This document shows, piece after piece, positions 45,628-54,655 of a stretch of 64,000 nt of DNA (position 1 is its first letter; every line of letters begins with the position of its first letter). The DNA comes from Cellvibrionales bacterium. Lineage in GTDB: Bacteria > Pseudomonadota > Gammaproteobacteria > Pseudomonadales > JAHEIH01. The stretch lies in the NCBI GenBank assembly GCA_024639455.1, contig JAHEIH010000026.1, forward strand, positions 118,987-182,986, in the 5' to 3' direction. The notes beneath the pieces were generated by a model. The model searched no databases. It saw only the letters and a program-made list of their open reading frames with translations, and was not told the origin of the DNA. Position numbers and translations under genes: made by a program.

Positions 45628-46739
45628 CCGTCATCTAAACTCAGTTTGGATGCCGCACTGCTCATTTCGTCGCCGTCGGCGTCCTGCAATTTAATCATCA
45701 GGCGCAAATCGTTCGCTGAGTCAGCGTGTGACAGCGCATCCTCGTAAGTAATCACGCCTGTTTTATAGAGATTAAACAGCGATTGATCAAAGGTTTGCAT
45801 ACCCATTTCGGTCGATTTCGACATCAGCTCTTTCAGTGAGTGTACTTCACCTTTGCGAATCAAATCCGACGCCAGCGGGGAGTTTAACAATACCTCTACC
45901 GACGCCACACGGCCATTGCCATCGGCGCGAGGCACCAATTGCTGGGCGACCATGCCGCGCAAGTTGAGCGACAAATCCATCCACAGCTGCGAATGACGTT
46001 CATGGGGAAAGAAGTGCATGATGCGATCGAGCGCTTGGTTGGCGTTGTTCGCGTGCAGAGTACACAAACAAAGGTGGCCGGTCTCGGCAAAGGTAATGGC
46101 GTGCTCCATGGTCTCGCGGGTTCGCACCTCACCAATCAAGATCACATCGGGGGCTTGGCGCAGCATATTCTTCAGCGCCACCTCGAAAGACTCGGTATCG
46201 ATACCAACCTCGCGCTGGGTGATCAAGCAACCCTCGTGTTGGTGGACAAATTCGATGGGGTCTTCAACGGTGATGATGTGTCCTTTGGAGTGGCGGTTGC
46301 GGTAACCAATCATCGACGCCAACGAGGTCGACTTACCGGTACCGGTCGCGCCGACAAAGATAATGAGACCGCGCTTGGTCATCGCCAGGTCATTAATAAT
46401 AGGGGGCAGACCCAATTCTTCGGATATTGGAATGCGGGTTTCGATGCGACGCGCCACCAAGCCAACCATGTTGCGCTGATAAAACGCACTGACGCGGAAA
46501 CGACCCGTGCCGCGTGCGGTAATCGCAAAGTTACACTCGCGGGTGCGCTTAAATTCTTCACGCTGATTATCGTTCATCACGCTCAGCACGACTTCCATCG
46601 CCTGATCAGGACTGAGCGCTTGGCTAGTCACAGGAGTCATTTTGCCGTCGAGTTTCACACAGGGCGGTTTGCCGGCGGTAATAAATAAATCCGAGGCCTC
46701 TTTTTCGACCATCATCGCCAACAGTTTTTGAATATCCAT
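45624..46739 (-). CDS. pilU: Type IV pilus retraction ATPase PilU
   Basis: The product has 371 residues and is a PilT-family hexameric ATPase. Walker A is GATGTGKSTS, the Asp box is near VEDPIEFVHQHEGC, Walker B is in APDVILIGEVRTRETM, and a His box follows at GHLCLCTLHANNA. PilU is the accessory motor that assists PilT under load. It is encoded 15 bases after pilT in the same direction. The C-terminal tail is acidic. Confidence 0.95.
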   Translation of the reverse strand: MDIQKLLAMMVEKEASDLFITAGKPPCVKLDGKMTPVTSQALSPDQAMEVVLSVMNDNQREEFKRTRECNFAITARGTGRFRVSAFYQRNMVGLVARRIETRIPISEELGLPPIINDLAMTKRGLIIFVGATGTGKSTSLASMIGYRNRHSKGHIITVEDPIEFVHQHEGCLITQREVGIDTESFEVALKNMLRQAPDVILIGEVRTRETMEHAITFAETGHLCLCTLHANNANQALDRIMHFFPHERHSQLWMDLSLNLRGMVAQQLVPRADGNGRVASVEVLLNSPLASDLIRKGEVHSLKELMSKSTEMGMQTFDQSLFNLYKTGVITYEDALSHADSANDLRLMIKLQDADGDEMSSAASKLSLDDG

Positions 46740-46754
46740 ACGCGTTTAGCCTTA

Positions 46755-47789
46755 CTAGAAATTGGTGGGAACTTTGGCTTTTTCGCGCGCCACCTCGCGG
46801 GTGACAATACGCTTATCCACCAGCGTGCTAAGACACTGATCCAGTGTTTGCATGCCCTGTGCCGCACCGGTTTGAATCGCCGAATACATCTGCGCAATTT
46901 TATCCTCGCGGATCAAGTTACGAATCGCCGGCGTTCCACGCATAATCTCGTGCGCTGCTACACGTCCACCACCCTGTTTCTTGAGCAAGGTCTGGGACAC
47001 CACCGCTTGCAGCGATTCAGACAGCATAGAACGCACCATAGATTTTTCTTCCGCGGGGAATACGTCGATCACACGGTCAATGGTTTTCGCCGCCGAGGTG
47101 GTGTGCAAGGTGCCAAACACCAGGTGACCGGTTTCTGCCGCGGTTAATGCCAATCGGATAGTCTCCAAGTCACGCATTTCCCCCACCAAGATGATATCGG
47201 GGTCTTCACGCAGTGCTGAGCGCAACGCCTCGGAAAAACCGAGGGTATCGCGGTGCACTTCACGTTGGTTTACCAAGCACTTTTTCGACTGGTGGACGAA
47301 TTCGATAGGGTCCTCGATGGTCAGAATGTGTTCGTATTTGTTGTCGTTGATGAAATCTATCATCGCCGCCAACGTGGTCGACTTACCGGAACCGGTTGGA
47401 CCTGTCACCAACACTAATCCGCGCGGCGTCATAGAGATGTCTTTAAACACCTGCCCCATACCCAGTTCTTCCATCGTTAATACCTTGGAGGGAATGGTAC
47501 GGAATACCGCGCCAGCGCCGCGGTTCTGGTTGAAAGCGTTAACACGGAAGCGCGCCACTCCAGGCACCTCGAACGAAAAATCGGTCTCGAGAAATTCCTC
47601 GAAGTCCTTGCGTTGCTTATCGTTCATGATCTCGTAGATCAAGGCGTGCACTTCTTTGTGCTCAAACGGTGGCAAATTAATGCGGCGCACGTCACCGTCA
47701 ACACGGATCATCGGTGGTAGGCCAGCGGAAAGGTGGAGGTCGGAAGCGTTTTGTTTAGCACTAAACGCAAGTAATTCCGTGATATCCAT
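46755..47789 (-). CDS. pilT: Type IV pilus retraction ATPase PilT
   Basis: The product has 344 residues, the usual PilT length. Walker A is GPTGSGKSTT, the Asp box is at TIEDPIEFVHQSKKC, Walker B is EDPDIILVGEMRDLETI, and the His box is GHLVFGTLHTTSA. The AIRNLIREDK segment is typical of PilT. The start is taken at ATG 47789 (MDITELL), with GGGA upstream, rather than nine codons earlier. It powers pilus retraction controlled by the Pil-Chp system. It is divergent from yggS. Confidence 0.96.
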   Translation of the reverse strand: MDITELLAFSAKQNASDLHLSAGLPPMIRVDGDVRRINLPPFEHKEVHALIYEIMNDKQRKDFEEFLETDFSFEVPGVARFRVNAFNQNRGAGAVFRTIPSKVLTMEELGMGQVFKDISMTPRGLVLVTGPTGSGKSTTLAAMIDFINDNKYEHILTIEDPIEFVHQSKKCLVNQREVHRDTLGFSEALRSALREDPDIILVGEMRDLETIRLALTAAETGHLVFGTLHTTSAAKTIDRVIDVFPAEEKSMVRSMLSESLQAVVSQTLLKKQGGGRVAAHEIMRGTPAIRNLIREDKIAQMYSAIQTGAAQGMQTLDQCLSTLVDKRIVTREVAREKAKVPTNF

Positions 47790-47884
47790 AAGTACGTCCC
47801 AGTATCGAGGCAGCATTCAACGCTGCAATAAAATCTCACCCAAGTATAATAGACAGCCTTACAGACTCTCGCCAATGGAACACC

Positions 47885-48571
47885 ATGTCGAATCTCGAAC
47901 AACAGTATCAAAGCGTCGTGGCACGTATTCGTGATGCAGAAGCTGACGCCGGTCGCCAGGCCGGTGATGTCAGCCTGCTCGCCGTGTCAAAAACCAAGCC
48001 TTTATGCATGGTGGAAGCAGTATACCAGCTGGGCCAACGCGACTTTGGTGAAAACTACTTACAGGATGCCATGGAGAAAATTTCCGCCTGCGAGAACACC
48101 GATGTCCGCTGGCACTTCATCGGCCAGATTCAATCCAATAAGACCCGCCCCATCGCCGAAAACTTTGACTGGGTACACAGTGTCGATCGCGCCAAAATCG
48201 CCCGCCGCTTAGCAGAACAGCGCCCTGCCGAAAGACCGCCGTTGCAGGTGTGTATTCAGATCAATGTCAACGACGAAGCCAGTAAGGGCGGCGTCGACAG
48301 CGTTGCAGATGTGTTGGCACTAGCCGCCGCGGTGGCGGAACAGCCCAATTTAAACCTGCGCGGGGTGATGGCGATTCCCGAAAGCAGCGACGACATCGCC
48401 ACCCAACGCCGCAATTTTGCCGCCGTCAAAACTATTTTCGACGCCGTGAAACAACAATTTCCAAGCTGTGACACCCTATCCATGGGCATGTCCGGTGATT
48501 TAGAAGCCGCCGTTCACGAAGGCGCCACCATGGTGCGCATTGGCACCGATATCTTTGGAGCAAGACAATGA
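47885..48571 (+). CDS. yggS: PLP homeostasis protein (YggS/PLPBP family)
   Basis: The product has 228 residues of the alanine-racemase-like fold type III. The PLP lysine is expected in LLAVSKTKP. HFIGQIQSNKTRPI and SMGMSGDLEAAV are family marks. It binds pyridoxal phosphate and maintains its balance, without a known enzyme activity. The stop overlaps the proC start (ATGA). Synteny pilT-yggS-proC-yggT is common in Gammaproteobacteria. Confidence 0.95.
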   Translation: MSNLEQQYQSVVARIRDAEADAGRQAGDVSLLAVSKTKPLCMVEAVYQLGQRDFGENYLQDAMEKISACENTDVRWHFIGQIQSNKTRPIAENFDWVHSVDRAKIARRLAEQRPAERPPLQVCIQINVNDEASKGGVDSVADVLALAAAVAEQPNLNLRGVMAIPESSDDIATQRRNFAAVKTIFDAVKQQFPSCDTLSMGMSGDLEAAVHEGATMVRIGTDIFGARQ

Positions 48572-49386
48572 GCCACACCCCAAGCATCGCCTTTATTGGC
48601 ACCGGTAACATGGCCGGCAGTATCATCGGCGGCCTGCTGGCTGAAGGCTATCCTGCCAACAAGATCACCGCCACTGCACGCAGTGAAGGCAACCAAGCGC
48701 GCGCGCGTGCCTTGGGTGATATTCAAGTCAGCGATAATAACGGAGAAGCCATCGCCGCGGCAGATGTGGTCGTGCTGGCGGTCAAGCCACAAATGCTGAA
48801 AGACCTGGTACTCGAGCACGCCGATGCACTTGCCAACAAACTAATCATCTCGGTGGCCGCCGGTGTCACAGCGGGCAGTATCGAAAATTGGGTGGGGCAT
48901 GATTGCGCCATTGTGCGCTGCATGCCCAACACGCCTAGTCAGTTGCGCGCCGGTGCCTCTGGGCTGTTCGCCAATGCCCACTGCGATGAACAACATCGTG
49001 CCATCGCTGATCGCATCATGGCAGCGGTCGGTATTGTGGTGTGGTGCCAACAGGAAGACGAGCTGCACGCGGTGACCGCGGTATCTGGCAGTGGCCCCGC
49101 CTATGTGTTTTTGTTTACCCAGTGCATGATCGACGCGGGCGAGGCCTGTGGCCTGAGCCGCGACACCGCCGAACAGTTAGCACTGCAAACGGTACTGGGT
49201 GCCGCGCGCATGGCGAGTGAGACTGGTGTCGATGTGGTTGAGCTTCGCCGCCGAGTCACTTCCCCCAATGGCGTGACCGAAAGAGCGATTCAATCCTTTG
49301 AGGCAGATGAATTAGCCGCTATAGTTACCAAAGCGATGCGCACCGCCATGGCGCGTTCACAAGAAATGAGTACACTGTTCAGCTAA
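48568..49386 (+). CDS. proC: Pyrroline-5-carboxylate reductase
   Basis: The product has 272 residues. It makes proline from pyrroline-5-carboxylate with NAD(P)H. The Rossmann motif is IAFIGTGNMAGSIIGGL. CMPNTPSQLRAGASGL lies near 114, and the C-terminal dimer motif is AVSGSGPAYVFLF and RRRVTSPNGVTERAI. It is coupled to yggS by a four-base overlap and followed 15 bases later by yggT. Confidence 0.96.
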   Translation: MSHTPSIAFIGTGNMAGSIIGGLLAEGYPANKITATARSEGNQARARALGDIQVSDNNGEAIAAADVVVLAVKPQMLKDLVLEHADALANKLIISVAAGVTAGSIENWVGHDCAIVRCMPNTPSQLRAGASGLFANAHCDEQHRAIADRIMAAVGIVVWCQQEDELHAVTAVSGSGPAYVFLFTQCMIDAGEACGLSRDTAEQLALQTVLGAARMASETGVDVVELRRRVTSPNGVTERAIQSFEADELAAIVTKAMRTAMARSQEMSTLFS

Positions 49387-49401
49387 TCAAGGAGAGGATT
49401 C

Positions 49402-49989
49402 ATGGGTGCATTAACCGACATAGGCACGTACTTAGTTCAAACGCTGTTTGAGCTCTACCTGTTTGTGGTGGTGGCCCGCTTCCTACTACAAGTGGCCCGC
49501 GCGGATTTCTACAATCCGATCTCGCAATTTATCGTCAAGGCAACCAATCCGTTGCTCAAGCCAGTGCGAAAAGTCGTTCCCGGTTTGGGAGGGTTCGATC
49601 TCGCCTCGTTAGTCTTAGGTGTCCTTTTGCAAGTGGTGGCGATGACCATCCTGCTGTTAATGCAAGGCTACGGCTTTTACAACCCCGCCATGCTTGCGCT
49701 TTGGGGTCTGATTGGCCTGGTATCGATGGTGATCAATCTTTACTTTGTGGCGTTGTTGGCATCTATCATATTGAGCTGGATTGCACCCGGTAGCTACAAC
49801 CCCGCGGTGTTATTGATTTCGCAACTTGTCGCCCCCATCATGCGTCCGATTCAGGCCATTATTCCCTCGATGGGCGGTTTGGATATTTCTCCTATTTTTG
49901 CGTTTATTGGTATCAATATCGCCAAAATTTTGCTTTCCCACGCCGCCGCCAGCGTTAACCTGCCCGCGGGGTTGGTACTCGGCATCTAA
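49402..49989 (+). CDS. yggT: YggT-family membrane protein
   Basis: The product has 195 residues with two copies of the YggT repeat. Each copy has membrane segments and a loop of the form NP-x5[14 protein letters not shown] (second copy [12 protein letters not shown]). Four or five membrane helices are expected. The function is unsettled; osmotic or cell-division links have been proposed in other bacteria. AGGAGAGG lies upstream of the ATG. It lies between proC and metX, as in Pseudomonas. Confidence 0.92.
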   Translation: MGALTDIGTYLVQTLFELYLFVVVARFLLQVARADFYNPISQFIVKATNPLLKPVRKVVPGLGGFDLASLVLGVLLQVVAMTILLLMQGYGFYNPAMLALWGLIGLVSMVINLYFVALLASIILSWIAPGSYNPAVLLISQLVAPIMRPIQAIIPSMGGLDISPIFAFIGINIAKILLSHAAASVNLPAGLVLGI

Positions 49990-49997
49990 GGAACACC

Positions 49998-51158
49998 ATG
50001 ACTGATCACAATTCGCCGACGTCGGTCGGCATTGTTACCCCTCAGGTCGCGCATTTCGATGAACCGCTGCCGTTGTCCAATGGAGGGCAACTCGACCAAT
50101 ACCAACTGGTGTACGAAACATACGGTCAACTGAACGCCGACAAGAGCAATACGGTGCTGATCTGCCATGCCCTCAGCGGCCATCACCACGCCGCCGGTTT
50201 CCATAGCGCAGATGACAAGCGCCCAGGTTGGTGGGATCACTATATCGGCCCCAAAAAACCCATCGACACCAACAAATTTCACGTCATCGCGCTGAACAAT
50301 CTCGGCGGCTGCCACGGCAGTACCGGCCCCAACACCATTAACCCCGCAACGGGTAAATTGTGGGGTTCCGACTTCCCCGTGCTGCGAGTGCGCGACTGGG
50401 TCAACAGCCAGGCCAAACTCCTCGATAAATTGGGCATCGATAAACTCGCCGCCGTGGTGGGTGGCAGCCTTGGCGGCATGCAGGCCATGCGCTGGACGCT
50501 GGAATACCCAGAGCGGGTAGGCGCGTGTGTCTTGGTTGCCTCGGCCATGAAGCTTAGCTCGCAAAACATCGCCTTTAACAATATCGCCCGCAGCGCGATT
50601 AGCCGCGATCCAGAATGGCACGATGGCCACTTTTACCACGTCGACAGCAAGCCGCGCACCGGTTTATCGCTGGCACGTAAGATTGCCCACGTCACCTACT
50701 TGTCAGACGATGTGATGGGCGAACGCTTCGGCCGCGAATTAAAACGTGGTAATTTCACCCTTGGCACGCATAACGACTACGAATTTCAGGTAGAGAGCTA
50801 CCTCAATCACCAAGGCGAGTCATTTGCCGAAACCTTTGATGCCAACACTTACATGTTGATGACCCGCGCCTTGGACTACTTCGATTTGGCGCGCGAGTAC
50901 GGTGACGATCCGGCCTTGGCCTTCTCTCACGCGACATGCCCCTTTTTGGTGATTTCGTTCTCCACCGACTGGCGCTTCTCTCCGGAGCGCTCGCGTGAAA
51001 TCGTGCAGGCTCTGTTAGCGGCGGGTCGCCCGGTGACCTTTGCCGACATTGAATCTAGCTATGGCCACGATGCCTTCTTGCTACCCAACCAACGCTACGA
51101 AGCCCTGTTCAGGGGGTTTATGGACAATGTAGCCAAATCACTGGGAAGGAATGCCTGA
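49998..51158 (+). CDS. metX: Homoserine O-acyltransferase (MetX type, probably succinyl)
   Basis: The product has 386 residues with an alpha/beta-hydrolase fold. The nucleophile Ser lies in [14 protein letters not shown]. Other marks are [34 protein letters not shown], and the C-terminal [11 protein letters not shown] with the triad His. It acylates homoserine at the first committed step of methionine synthesis. Pairing with metW suggests the succinyl-CoA-using form seen in Pseudomonas; this is inference. The stop lies just before the metW ATG (51160). Confidence 0.94.
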   Translation: MTDHNSPTSVGIVTPQVAHFDEPLPLSNGGQLDQYQLVYETYGQLNADKSNTVLICHALSGHHHAAGFHSADDKRPGWWDHYIGPKKPIDTNKFHVIALNNLGGCHGSTGPNTINPATGKLWGSDFPVLRVRDWVNSQAKLLDKLGIDKLAAVVGGSLGGMQAMRWTLEYPERVGACVLVASAMKLSSQNIAFNNIARSAISRDPEWHDGHFYHVDSKPRTGLSLARKIAHVTYLSDDVMGERFGRELKRGNFTLGTHNDYEFQVESYLNHQGESFAETFDANTYMLMTRALDYFDLAREYGDDPALAFSHATCPFLVISFSTDWRFSPERSREIVQALLAAGRPVTFADIESSYGHDAFLLPNQRYEALFRGFMDNVAKSLGRNA

Positions 51159-51159
51159 T

Positions 51160-51747
51160 ATGCGCGTCGATCACGAAATTATCCGCGGCTGGGTAGCGCC
51201 CAATAGCCGAGTATTAGACTTGGGTTGCGGCGACGGCTCCTTAATGCAGCTGCTCAGCGGCGACGGCCACACCTGCGTTGGTCTTGAGATCAGCCCCGAC
51301 AATATCCAAGCCTGCGTTGAAAAGGGTCTCAGCGTCATCGAGCAAGACTTGGACTTAGGCCTTGCCAACTTTGCCGACAAGAGCATGAACATGGTCGTCA
51401 TGACCCAGACGCTGCAGGCCGTACACTACCCCGACAAAGTTTTGTTGGAACTGCTTCGCGTAGGGCGCGAAGGCGTGGTGGCCTTCCCCAACTTTGCCAA
51501 CTGGCGCTGCCGCTATTACTTAGGTTTCCGCGGCCGTATGCCCGTGTCTAAATTCATGCCCTACTCATGGTACGACACCCCTAACATCCACTTCTGCACG
51601 GTGCTCGATTTCGAACAACTGTGCCGCGATTTGGGTATCACTATCGTCGAGCGCGTGGTGGTTAATCAGGAAGGCGACAGCAATTGGTTAACCGAGAGCC
51701 TACCCAACCTGCTCGGCACCACCGCGATATACAAAATTAAGAAGTAA
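51160..51747 (+). CDS. metW: Methionine biosynthesis protein MetW (methyltransferase fold)
   Basis: The product has 195 residues of the MetW family, with a SAM-binding-type motif VLDLGCGDGSLMQLL. MRPVSK-type (here GRMPVSKFMPYSWYDTPNIH) is diagnostic of the family. It works with MetX in homoserine acylation in other Proteobacteria. ATG 51160 is chosen because GGGAAGGA lies 9 bases upstream; the ATG at 51151 would sit directly on that ribosome site. It is followed 3 bases later by rdgB. Confidence 0.92.
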   Translation: MRVDHEIIRGWVAPNSRVLDLGCGDGSLMQLLSGDGHTCVGLEISPDNIQACVEKGLSVIEQDLDLGLANFADKSMNMVVMTQTLQAVHYPDKVLLELLRVGREGVVAFPNFANWRCRYYLGFRGRMPVSKFMPYSWYDTPNIHFCTVLDFEQLCRDLGITIVERVVVNQEGDSNWLTESLPNLLGTTAIYKIKK

Positions 51748-51750
51748 CCT

Positions 51751-52332
51751 ATGGCTAAACTCGTTCTCGCCTCTGGCAACAAAGGAAAACTGCGTGAATT
51801 CGCGCAAATTCTCGCCCCCTTGGGCTGGGATGTGGAGCCGCAAGGCAGCCACGGCGTACCCGACATTGAAGAAACTGGGCTGTCGTTTGTTGAAAACGCC
51901 ATTCTCAAGGCGCGCAACTGCTGTGAACACACCGGTCTGCCCTCACTCGCCGACGATTCGGGCATCGAAGTAGACGCCCTCAATGGTGCGCCCGGCATCT
52001 ACTCGGCGCGATTTGCTGGGCCCGGCGCCAACGATGCTATCAATAACGCCGAGTTACTGCGTCGCCTTGACAGTGTCGATCTCCGCAGTGCGCGCTACCA
52101 CTGCGTTTTGGTATTGATGCGCCACGCCGAAGATCCCGTGCCGCTGATTTGCCACGCCTCTTGGGAAGGTACTATTTTGGATGCTCCTCGCGGAGATGGT
52201 GGCTTTGGCTATGACCCGCTGTTTTGGTTGAACGATCAACAGTGTACTGCGGCCGAACTCGACTCAGCGATAAAAAATAGTCTCAGCCACCGCGGCCGCG
52301 CCATGCAACAACTGCTACAAGCCCTGTCTTAA
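51751..52332 (+). CDS. rdgB: XTP/dITP diphosphatase
   Basis: The product has 193 residues of the Ham1/RdgB family. It hydrolyses non-canonical purine nucleotides such as dITP and XTP, keeping them out of DNA. Marks are LVLASGNKGKLREF at the start, ETGLSFVENAILKA, SLADDSGIEVDALNG, and GGFGYDPLFWL. The stop overlaps the hemW start by one base (TAATG). Confidence 0.96.
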   Translation: MAKLVLASGNKGKLREFAQILAPLGWDVEPQGSHGVPDIEETGLSFVENAILKARNCCEHTGLPSLADDSGIEVDALNGAPGIYSARFAGPGANDAINNAELLRRLDSVDLRSARYHCVLVLMRHAEDPVPLICHASWEGTILDAPRGDGGFGYDPLFWLNDQQCTAAELDSAIKNSLSHRGRAMQQLLQALS

Positions 52333-53489
52333 TGCTGCAACTACCCCCGCTAGCGCTTTATATCCACATCCCTTGGTGCGTGCGAAAATGCCCCTACTGT
52401 GACTTTAACTCGCACGCCCAACGCGGCGACCTCCCTGAAGAGGATTACGTCGACCGACTGCTGCAAGACCTGCGCAACGATGCCGATTGGGCGCAGGGAC
52501 GAGACATACAAAGTATTTTCTTTGGTGGCGGCACCCCAAGCTTGTTCTCGGCCGAAGCCATTGGGCGCATTCTTCGCGGCGTAGCCGATACCATACCACT
52601 CGCCACAGACTGCGAAATTACCCTGGAAGCGAACCCTGGTACCTTTGAACAAGACAAATTCAGTGGCTTTCGCGCCGCGGGGGTCAACCGCCTATCGATT
52701 GGGGTACAAAGCTTTCGCGACCAACATTTGCAAACACTTGGACGCATCCACAATGCCGGCGAAGCCGAGCGTGCCATTGGTATCGCGCGACAAGCAGGTT
52801 TCGACAATTTCAATGTCGACCTCATGCACGGGCTACCGCAGCAAACCGTAGCGGACGCACTTCACGACATATCCACTGCGCTGCAACTTGGTGCCCCACA
52901 CTTGTCGTGGTATCAGCTCACCATCGAAAAAAATACCGCCTTTTTCTCCTCACCACCGCCTCTGCCAGACGAGGACACCCTGTGTGACATCGGGGATGAG
53001 GGCTTGGCGCTTATTCAGGCCAACGAATTAGAACAATATGAAGTCTCGGCTTATTGCCGCCCACAACACCGTAGCCGCCATAACATCAACTACTGGCAGT
53101 TTGGCGACTACCTAGGCATCGGCGCTGGCGCCCACGGCAAAATTACGCTGCCGTATGAAAAACGTGTTATCCGCAGCCAGAAGACCCGCGCACCTGAGCA
53201 TTATTTGTCTCGAGATACGCTCAACATCCGTAAATATGCTTCGATCGAACGCAAAGATATGGCGTTTGAGTTCATGCTTAATGCGCTGCGTTTAAAAGAA
53301 GGTGTCCCATCGTCGCTTTTTACCCAGCGTACAGGGTTATCGCTACAGACTATTGCACCCTTGTGGGAAGATTTGCAGCAACGCGGGCTCATGGTGAATA
53401 GCGATGCGATACTCTCCACTAGCAATCGCGGCGCACTGTTTCTGAACGATGTGCTGGAAGAATTTTTAGATTACGCGCCCAACGCGTGA
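52332..53489 (+). CDS. hemW: HemW radical SAM protein (heme chaperone)
   Basis: The product has 385 residues. It is a radical SAM protein with the CX3CX2C cluster in CVRKCPYCDFNSH near residue 16. FFGGGTPSLF, EANPGTFE and RLSIGVQSF follow in the barrel, and a HemN-type C-terminal domain closes it. It is often misnamed a coproporphyrinogen oxidase. The lack of the HemN N-terminal extension supports HemW, a heme-delivery protein. The 3' end overlaps convergent ubiH by 19 bases. Confidence 0.94.
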   Translation: MLQLPPLALYIHIPWCVRKCPYCDFNSHAQRGDLPEEDYVDRLLQDLRNDADWAQGRDIQSIFFGGGTPSLFSAEAIGRILRGVADTIPLATDCEITLEANPGTFEQDKFSGFRAAGVNRLSIGVQSFRDQHLQTLGRIHNAGEAERAIGIARQAGFDNFNVDLMHGLPQQTVADALHDISTALQLGAPHLSWYQLTIEKNTAFFSSPPPLPDEDTLCDIGDEGLALIQANELEQYEVSAYCRPQHRSRHNINYWQFGDYLGIGAGAHGKITLPYEKRVIRSQKTRAPEHYLSRDTLNIRKYASIERKDMAFEFMLNALRLKEGVPSSLFTQRTGLSLQTIAPLWEDLQQRGLMVNSDAILSTSNRGALFLNDVLEEFLDYAPNA

Positions 53490-54655
53490 TGGACGATCTT
53501 ATCCTTTAGGCTGCCCAGTCGGTCTAACTGGCTCATACCCTCGTTGCGCAAACAGCGCAGCGCCAATTCACGCCTCGCAAATAACTGCTTGAAGCCTTCC
53601 ATGGTCCACATCATTGCCAAATTATCCGCTTTGCGGCGGCGCTGGAAACGGCGCAGGCCTTGCGGATGGGCTATACCTAGCTGCCGTGTCACGCTGCGCT
53701 GAAGCTCTTGTAGCAACACATCGACGTCGGCCAACCCCAAGTTCATGCCCTGCCCCGCCAAGGGGTGAATGGTATGGGCCGCATCGCCTATCAATACCAC
53801 TCGGCCTTTGACATAGTCGACAGCGTGGCGCTGCCGTAAGGAGAAGCCACAGCGCTGACTACACGCTTCGACCTGTCCCAAGATGCCCTGGCTAGCACGG
53901 TACAATTGCTCGGCAAAGGCTTGATCATCCATGGCGAGCAGTCGTTCAGCTAAAGCGTCTTCGCACGACCAAACAATCGACACCATGAGGGGGTCGTCCA
54001 ACGGCAGTAGCGCTAGCGGACCACTGGTCAAGAAATTCTGCCACGCGGTCTCACGGTGGGGTTGCTGCATACGCAGCGTAGCGACAATGCCCGTGTGGCC
54101 GTAATCCCACTCGCGGGTAAAATATCCTTGGCTTTCGCGTACCTTAGAAAGGGCACCATCGGCACCCAACAACAACTCAGCCTCAATGTTTTCGCCGCTT
54201 AGTATCACCGTCACAGCGTCGTCGCGCTGTTCAATTGATTGAATGTCATGAGGGGCGAATACCTGCACCTGGCTAGCGCGCACGGCATCGGCAAGCACCG
54301 CGGCCACCACGCAGTTTTCAACGATATGGCCAATGTTTTGTTGGTCGATGTCGGCGGCGTTAAAGCGAACGCGCCCGGTACCTTCGTCGTCCCACACCTC
54401 CATATGTTGGTAGGCGCAGCAACGCTGCTGAGAAATCGCCTCCCATACACCGAGGCTTTGCAATATGTGTTGGCTGCGACGCGTCAGCGCACTCACTCTC
54501 AGATCGTAGTCATCCACGCTCGTTCCGGTGGGCTCCATTAGGGCAAGTGGCAGGCGATCAATCAACACCACCGAACGACCGGCGTTGGCTAAGCCAAGCG
54601 CCGCTGCCATGCCGACAATGCCCGCGCCAACAATCACTACTTCCGCTTTTGCCAT
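53471..54655 (-). CDS. ubiH: UbiH-type FAD monooxygenase of ubiquinone synthesis
   Basis: The product has 394 residues. It is a flavoprotein hydroxylase of the UbiH/UbiF/VisC family. Marks are VIVGAGIVGMAAALGLANAG at the N-terminus, the mid-protein ADGALSKVRE, and GRVVLIGDAAHTIHPLAGQGMN. It would hydroxylate the ubiquinone ring. Position next to pepP and ygfB supports UbiH. The usual third gene, ubiI (visC), is not found here. The ATG overlaps the pepP stop by one base. Confidence 0.9.
   Translation of the reverse strand: MAKAEVVIVGAGIVGMAAALGLANAGRSVVLIDRLPLALMEPTGTSVDDYDLRVSALTRRSQHILQSLGVWEAISQQRCCAYQHMEVWDDEGTGRVRFNAADIDQQNIGHIVENCVVAAVLADAVRASQVQVFAPHDIQSIEQRDDAVTVILSGENIEAELLLGADGALSKVRESQGYFTREWDYGHTGIVATLRMQQPHRETAWQNFLTSGPLALLPLDDPLMVSIVWSCEDALAERLLAMDDQAFAEQLYRASQGILGQVEACSQRCGFSLRQRHAVDYVKGRVVLIGDAAHTIHPLAGQGMNLGLADVDVLLQELQRSVTRQLGIAHPQGLRRFQRRRKADNLAMMWTMEGFKQLFARRELALRCLRNEGMSQLDRLGSLKDKIVHHALGA

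Noticed and set aside
45939-46688. A 249-codon plus-strand frame antisense to pilU
   Set aside because: PilU is complete with all ATPase motifs on the minus strand. The opposite frame has no recognisable domain or ribosome site.
49986-50639. A 217-codon minus-strand frame antisense to metX
   Set aside because: MetX shows its full catalytic motifs on the plus strand. The antisense frame is a codon-bias shadow.
52332-53489. Calling this gene hemN (oxygen-independent coproporphyrinogen oxidase)
   Set aside because: The protein begins directly with the radical SAM barrel and lacks the longer HemN N-terminus. Its place after rdgB is typical of hemW.
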